Assembly: GCA_002007465.1 (NCBI GenBank)
Contig: LNAC01000164.1
Location: forward strand, 1,638,566 to 1,702,565
Direction: 5' to 3'
Source of the DNA: Ailurus styani
Taxonomy: Eukaryota > Chordata > Mammalia > Carnivora > Ailuridae
DNA length: 64,000 nucleotides
The position numbers were made by a program, and so were the translations under genes. Of this stretch, positions 59,765 through 64,000 are shown in pieces. Within the stretch, counting starts at the first letter, position 1; each line of letters begins with the position of its first letter. The notes under the pieces were generated by a model that was not told the DNA's origin, ran no database searches, and saw only the letters and a list, made by a program, of their open reading frames with translations.

Positions 59765-59875
59765 TGCTTTCCTCACTAGACTGTAGGCTGTGAGAGCAGG
59801 GATCAAATCACCTGTGGATAATCGCCATGATGCTGGACTTAGCATACTGCCTGGCACAAGAACAGCAGCTTTTTC
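59765..59875 (+). mobile_element. L2 3' end fragment
   Basis: cactagactgtaggctgtgag, gagcagggatcaaatcacc and gcatactgcctggcacaag. Confidence 0.6.
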
Positions 59876-61309
59876 AAATTCTTGAAATGTCCACAAATGT
59901 GACTGCATAGCGCTAGGAAGAAGGCACCAAGTGTAACAGCACTAATTATGAGTTAGATCAGTGGGGGCTAACCCAGCACGAGAAAACCTCCAAAAAAAAA
60001 AAAAAACAGGGCTGGCCCACACTGTGATATTCTAACAAACAACACTACTGCCGTGACCAACCAAAGACCCACGGCTCTAAGCAGCTGAGCTGTGTGCTTA
60101 GTCCTCGATGGACAGAGGGTACTCAGATCATTCGGGGCCCCAGGCCTCTGGAGGGCTCACCAGGAACCCTCACATTTGTGTTTAATGGTGCCTGTTCTTA
60201 GTGGTTTGCTTCTTTTGAGAGAGGCCACTGCTTCCCAGCCCCCAAAGACTTGTTAACCATCCTCTTGACTGGCCTTGAAGGCGCTGGGCCTCTCCTCTCC
60301 ATCATCTCTGCAACCCCTGCAGTGCCTGACATTACAATGACTTGATTAAGAGCATTATTGGGGAATGCAAAGTCCATACTCTGGATGAACGTGGTATCTG
60401 TACTCTTGCTATGCTGTACTGTTACCCATCTGCAGCACTAATATTTAACTCTTTATCTATTCAAGGGTCTTCTATCCCCAACCAAACAGGAAGTTAATAG
60501 AAGCAAGACTCTCATAGTCAAAATTTAATAATTTCACTATTAATTCTTCTCAATAAGAGTAACCAATAAATTTGTAAGGGACTGTGTATGTACATGAAGA
60601 CCAAAATAACCACGAAATAAGGTTCCCTAGAAAATCCAGATGAAAGTAATAGTGGACTTCGCAGGTCACCCACACAACAACCATGTCCCCCTTCATAATA
60701 GCGGTCAGATTTCCAGTCGGGTATCCATCCATTCTTCCTTCCATAACAGTTCTGGGATGAGCCCAGGGTAACCTAAGCCAACCCAGCTCACTCTTTCCCC
60801 TTTTCCATCAAGACTGGTAGAAGGAATCCAGGACTAAGTCGATCACAAATGGTGTTCCTTGGCCAGTGGGACTGGTTCTGACATGGTTTGGTAATTAAAA
60901 GCTAGGAACACTCCCGACCTTCCCGTCCCCTAACTTGAGCACACACCAAGTCTATCAAGGACACGGCCTAGAGAACTATTGACAGCCCACGTGCAGCCCT
61001 GAGGAAGCCAGCCCGAAGATGAAGAGGCACTCCAGAAAAGCAGAGCAGAAAAGGAAAGGATTCCAGGTGACTTTGTAATGGTTCATAAATCAGGCAGAAA
61101 CCTAAGCCTAACCTCAACTACCTCTACAGAACTTCCAGTTCTAGGAACCAGTAGTAAGTAAGCTAATGAGGCCCTCTGAGTGACATTCCAGCAAGCATAA
61201 AGTTACACAGTGCTGACCGTACCTGGTGCTGCGCTAGGTAATGGGGTACAGAGATAAATGGGGCTCAAACCCATTCCTTGGGCACCTGGTTAAAAAAGCA
61301 AACATAAAG
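59876..61309. other. CYSTM1 5' intron without recognised features
   Basis: No non-coding exon or promoter element could be recognised by eye. Confidence 0.4.
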
Positions 61310-61323
61310 ATAGTGATTTTTAG

Positions 61324-61498
61324 GGCGCCTGGGTGGCTCAGTGGGTTAAAGCCTCTGCCTTCGGCTCAGGTCATGATCTCAGGATCCTGGGATCGAGCCC
61401 TGCATTGGGCTCCTTGCTCGGTGGGGAGCCTGCTTCCTCCTCTCTGCCTACTTGTGATCTCTCTCTGTCAAATAAATAAATAAATCTTTAAAAAAAAT
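61324..61498 (+). mobile_element. CAN-SINE, first of an opposed pair at one site
   Basis: Full length. Flanked by gatagtgatttt at 61310-61321 and 61499-61510. Confidence 0.96.
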
Positions 61499-61512
61499 GA
61501 TAGTGATTTTTA

Positions 61513-61727
61513 TTTTTTTTATTTTTTTATTTTTTAAAGATTTTATTTATTTATTTGACAGAGAGAGAGAGAGATCACAAGCAGGCAGAGAGGCAGGCAG
61601 AGAGAGAGGAGGAAGCAGGCTCCCTGCAGAGCAGAGAGCCCGATGCGGACCTTGATCCCAGGACCCTGGGATCATGACCTGAGCCGAAGGCAGAGGCTTT
61701 AACCCACTGAGCCACCCAGGCGCTCGG
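61513..61727 (-). mobile_element. CAN-SINE, second of an opposed pair at one site
   Basis: T-rich tail, full body, head aacccactgagccacccagg. Flanked by the same gatagtgatttt, with a third copy at 61728-61739. Confidence 0.96.
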
Positions 61728-61757
61728 GATAGTGATTTTTAGAAAAGGTGGTAAATA

Positions 61758-61894
61758 GGGGCGCCTGGGTGGTTCAGTCATTAGGCATCTGCCTTTGGCT
61801 TGGGTCATGATCCTGGGGTCCTGGGATAGAGCCCCACATCAGGCTCCTTGCTCGGCAAGAAGCCTGCTTCTCCCTCTCCCACTCCCCCTGCTTT
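61758..61894 (+). mobile_element. CAN-SINE lacking its 3' part
   Basis: Head and body are normal to cactccccctgctt, where it passes straight into the left arm of an inverted repeat. No CT-rich end and no A tail. Confidence 0.92.
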
Positions 61895-61985
61895 GTTCTT
61901 TTTTCTTCTCAGGGGTCGCTGTTCTCAAGGACAACGTCTACAGAGTTCGGTCCAGACTTTGCTAGAGTGAGAATGAATTACTACA
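61892..61985. repeat. Left arm of a 95-bp inverted repeat
   Basis: ctttgttcttttttcttctc through aatgaattactac is the reverse complement of 62569-62662 with about four mismatches. Confidence 0.93.
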
Positions 61986-62568
61986 GGCTTAAACCCAGTA
62001 GGAGGTGAGAGTGTCACTTGAAGGAGGTGATTATAAATTGAAACTTTATAATATAGAATCAGAATGGCTTGAAGGTCTCTATTTTGACCACATCTGCATT
62101 CTGTTCCTCATGTTAGAGACTTACTTTTCCAGGGGCCTAACAGGGACTCAGAAAAAAACTTGAGTTCTTTCCCTTCTCTGCTCTTGGCCAACAAGGCATC
62201 ACACTCTGACCTGAGAACGGCCTTTCCCCTTGTCCTAACACAAAGGCTCATGGTGACTAACACTGCAATAATCACATGGTTTTGGGGACACGTACGTAAC
62301 CTCAAACCACTTCTGCATTTCCTCTCTCCTACCAAGAAGGCTGTGGAAAACCTAGTGAGCCTGGTTTAAAACAGAAATCAATCTCATTGACCCTCCCAGT
62401 CCCCCAAATGGCCATTCCATTATTTACTTTTTAGGTCACAGAAGTAGAACACGACCATCATGACTATGCTTTCCAGCAATTCAGCATATCGGGGGTGGGA
62501 GGGGCTCCTTGGAACTGAACAAATCCCATCAAAACTGTATTTTATCTTGATTAGTCCAACAAGACCCT

Positions 62569-62662
62569 GTAGTAATTCATTCTCACTCTAGCAAAATCTG
62601 GACGGAACTCTGTAGACATTGTCCTTGAGAACAGCGACTCCTGAGAAGAAAAAAGAACAAAG
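62569..62662. repeat. Right arm of a 95-bp inverted repeat
   Basis: gtagtaattcattctcactc through gaagaaaaaagaacaaag. On the minus strand it reads as a pyrimidine tract ending in ctcag, an acceptor-like motif, but no exon is established. Confidence 0.93.
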
Positions 62663-62664
62663 TA

Positions 62665-63393
62665 CATAGAACTATGACAACTTCAGACCTCAATATTTCA
62701 TGACTTTTCTGGGCATCTGTTCCCCCATTATCCTGTACTGTTCTCTCTCTGAAACCCTCGAAACTCTTCCAAAGGTATGTGCCCTCTCTCCTTCCCCCTC
62801 AATATGTCTCTCCCTCAATTTTGGTCTGTACTTTTTTCCTTCTACCTGAGGAATCACTTAATGTCTGGGGAGAAAAAAAATCCTAGGTGCTACTCACAGA
62901 GGCCCTTATATAGAACATAAACCAGTCAGGGGCTCCAGCTGGCCACACCTCCCGCCCTGCTGTGTCCCTGTGTTCCCAAGACACCCAGTCATCTTAAAGG
63001 GATACAATCTGGACCTATCTTCATTTCCCTCTAAGTAATTAAAAAAAAAATCTCAGTAAGAGAAGAGGGAAAGTCACAGAAACAGCATCTGTGCTGAGAT
63101 CAAAGATCCTGGAGCTAGCATTTGCAAAGCACAACTTCACCTAGTGGGAATCGATTGGGAATCCCAAGTATGTACAAAAGCCAACCCAAGTAAAAAAGAC
63201 TACCTAACACTGACTCAGTTTAGTACAAACCATTTAACATAATTAAACCAGAAATGAGCGTTAAATTCAAGGTATGATACTTAACTCTGTAACATGAACA
63301 TTTTCCCTTATAAATTTGGTCAGGTGAAATGCAAGCACTTCCCTACCAGAGTGTGTTATACCGAGGGTCAGATGTAAACTGGAAGTTGTACTG
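62665..63393. other. CYSTM1 5' intron without recognised features
   Basis: No exon or nameable element. Confidence 0.4.
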
Positions 63394-64000
63394 TTAAAGA
63401 CAAATCAGAAAAACAAATAACCCAGTCAAGAAATGGGCAGAAGACATGAACAGGCATTTCTCCAAAGAAGACATCCAAATGGCCAACAGACACATGAGAA
63501 AGTGCTCAACATCACTCGGCATCAGAGAAATACAAATCAAAACCACAGCAAGATACCACCTTACACCAGTCAGAATGGCTAAAATCAACAAGTCAGAAAA
63601 CAACAGATGTTGGCGAGGTTGCAGAGAAAGGGGAACCCTCCTACACTGTTGGTGGGAATGCAAGCTGGTGCAGCCACTCTGGAAAACAGTATGGAGATTC
63701 CTCAAAAAGTTGAAAATGGAGCTACCCTATGACCCAGCAATCGCACTACTGGGTATTTATCCTAAAGACACAAAGGTTGTGATCCTCAGGCACACGTGCA
63801 CCCGAATGTTTATAGCAGCAAGGTCCACAACAGCCAAACTATGGAAAGAATCTAGATGTCCATCNTGTGATCCTCAGGCACACGTGCACCCGAATGTTTA
63901 TAGCAGCAAGGTCCACAACAGCCAAACTATGGAAAGAATCTAGATGTCCATCAACAGATGAATGGATAAAGAAGATGTGGTATATATATACAATGGAATA
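63394..64000 (+). mobile_element. L1 3' part, runs off the window
   Basis: Young-looking L1 ORF2 end: aagaaatgggcagaagacatg, ccaacagacacatgagaaag, tgttggtgggaatgcaag, gggtatttatcctaaagac. ORF2 stays open from about 63446 to an N at 63865. Around the N, 86 bp are repeated exactly (63778-63864 and 63866-63951), an assembly artefact. Confidence 0.93.

Larger units (their letters stand above)
59566..64000 (-). other. CYSTM1: CYSTM1 5' intron, partial
   Basis: Sequence upstream of the first coding exon in the gene's direction. I see no CpG island or promoter-like segment. It has an L2 fragment, three SINEs, an inverted repeat and an L1 3' end. Confidence 0.7.

Noticed and set aside
63446..63943. 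A 165-codon frame that could be taken for a gene
   Set aside because: It is L1 ORF2 C-terminal sequence with an internal N and a duplicated stretch from assembly.

Overview
This is a vertebrate nuclear window of 64 kb, from a carnivoran mammal and most likely a mustelid. The evidence is roughly forty tRNA-derived CAN-SINEs whose head begins ggcgcctgggtggctcag and whose tail reads gtgatctctctctgtcaaataaataaa, a form I associate with mink/ferret-type SINEC elements. There are also carnivore-type L1 3' ends, and split genes with spliceosomal introns. There is no bacterial, plasmid or phage architecture. Nearly all open frames are chance frames in introns or repeats.

Two protein-coding genes lie tail to tail. 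PFDN1 (prefoldin subunit 1) is on the + strand: bases 1-14063 are part of its last intron, 14064-14147 encode the last 27 codons plus stop, and a short 3' UTR ends near 14490. About 1.2 kb later the 3' UTR of CYSTM1 (cysteine-rich transmembrane module protein 1) begins on the - strand. Its canonical terminal coding exon is 16100-16206 and its Pro/Tyr-rich first coding exon is 59344-59545, separated by a 43 kb intron. The 5' UTR exon and promoter are not in the window and presumably lie beyond 64000. The convergent PFDN1/CYSTM1 pair agrees with the human 5q31.3 order as I remember it.

The most interesting observation is inside the CYSTM1 intron. At 35570-35676 (- strand) there is a second, diverged copy of the CYSTM1 terminal exon. 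It has a splice acceptor, the same phase, exactly the same coding length (107 nt to the stop), an intact reading frame, the ACWxALCCCCL core, and an AATAAA about 50 nt after the stop followed by a U/GU-rich tract. It predicts an alternative CYSTM1 isoform with a different cysteine-rich tail.

The rest is intronic and intergenic repeat landscape. It includes fragments of several L1s (19072-20090; 26494-27612; an L1 split by many insertions at about 31840-35400; 56755-57440; 63394-64000; an old antisense one around 3120-4440). There is an RPL17 processed pseudogene (32331-32915), an MLT1 LTR, MER5- and MER20-like hAT elements, L2 and MIR fragments, and a compound GA/GT microsatellite. Several SINEs are nested in one another with clear target-site duplications. 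The assembly has one 997-base N gap (16929-17925) and four single-N joins at 26363, 42468, 54575 and 63865. At least two of these (26363, 63865) are flanked by duplicated sequence, and the other two sit in homopolymers.
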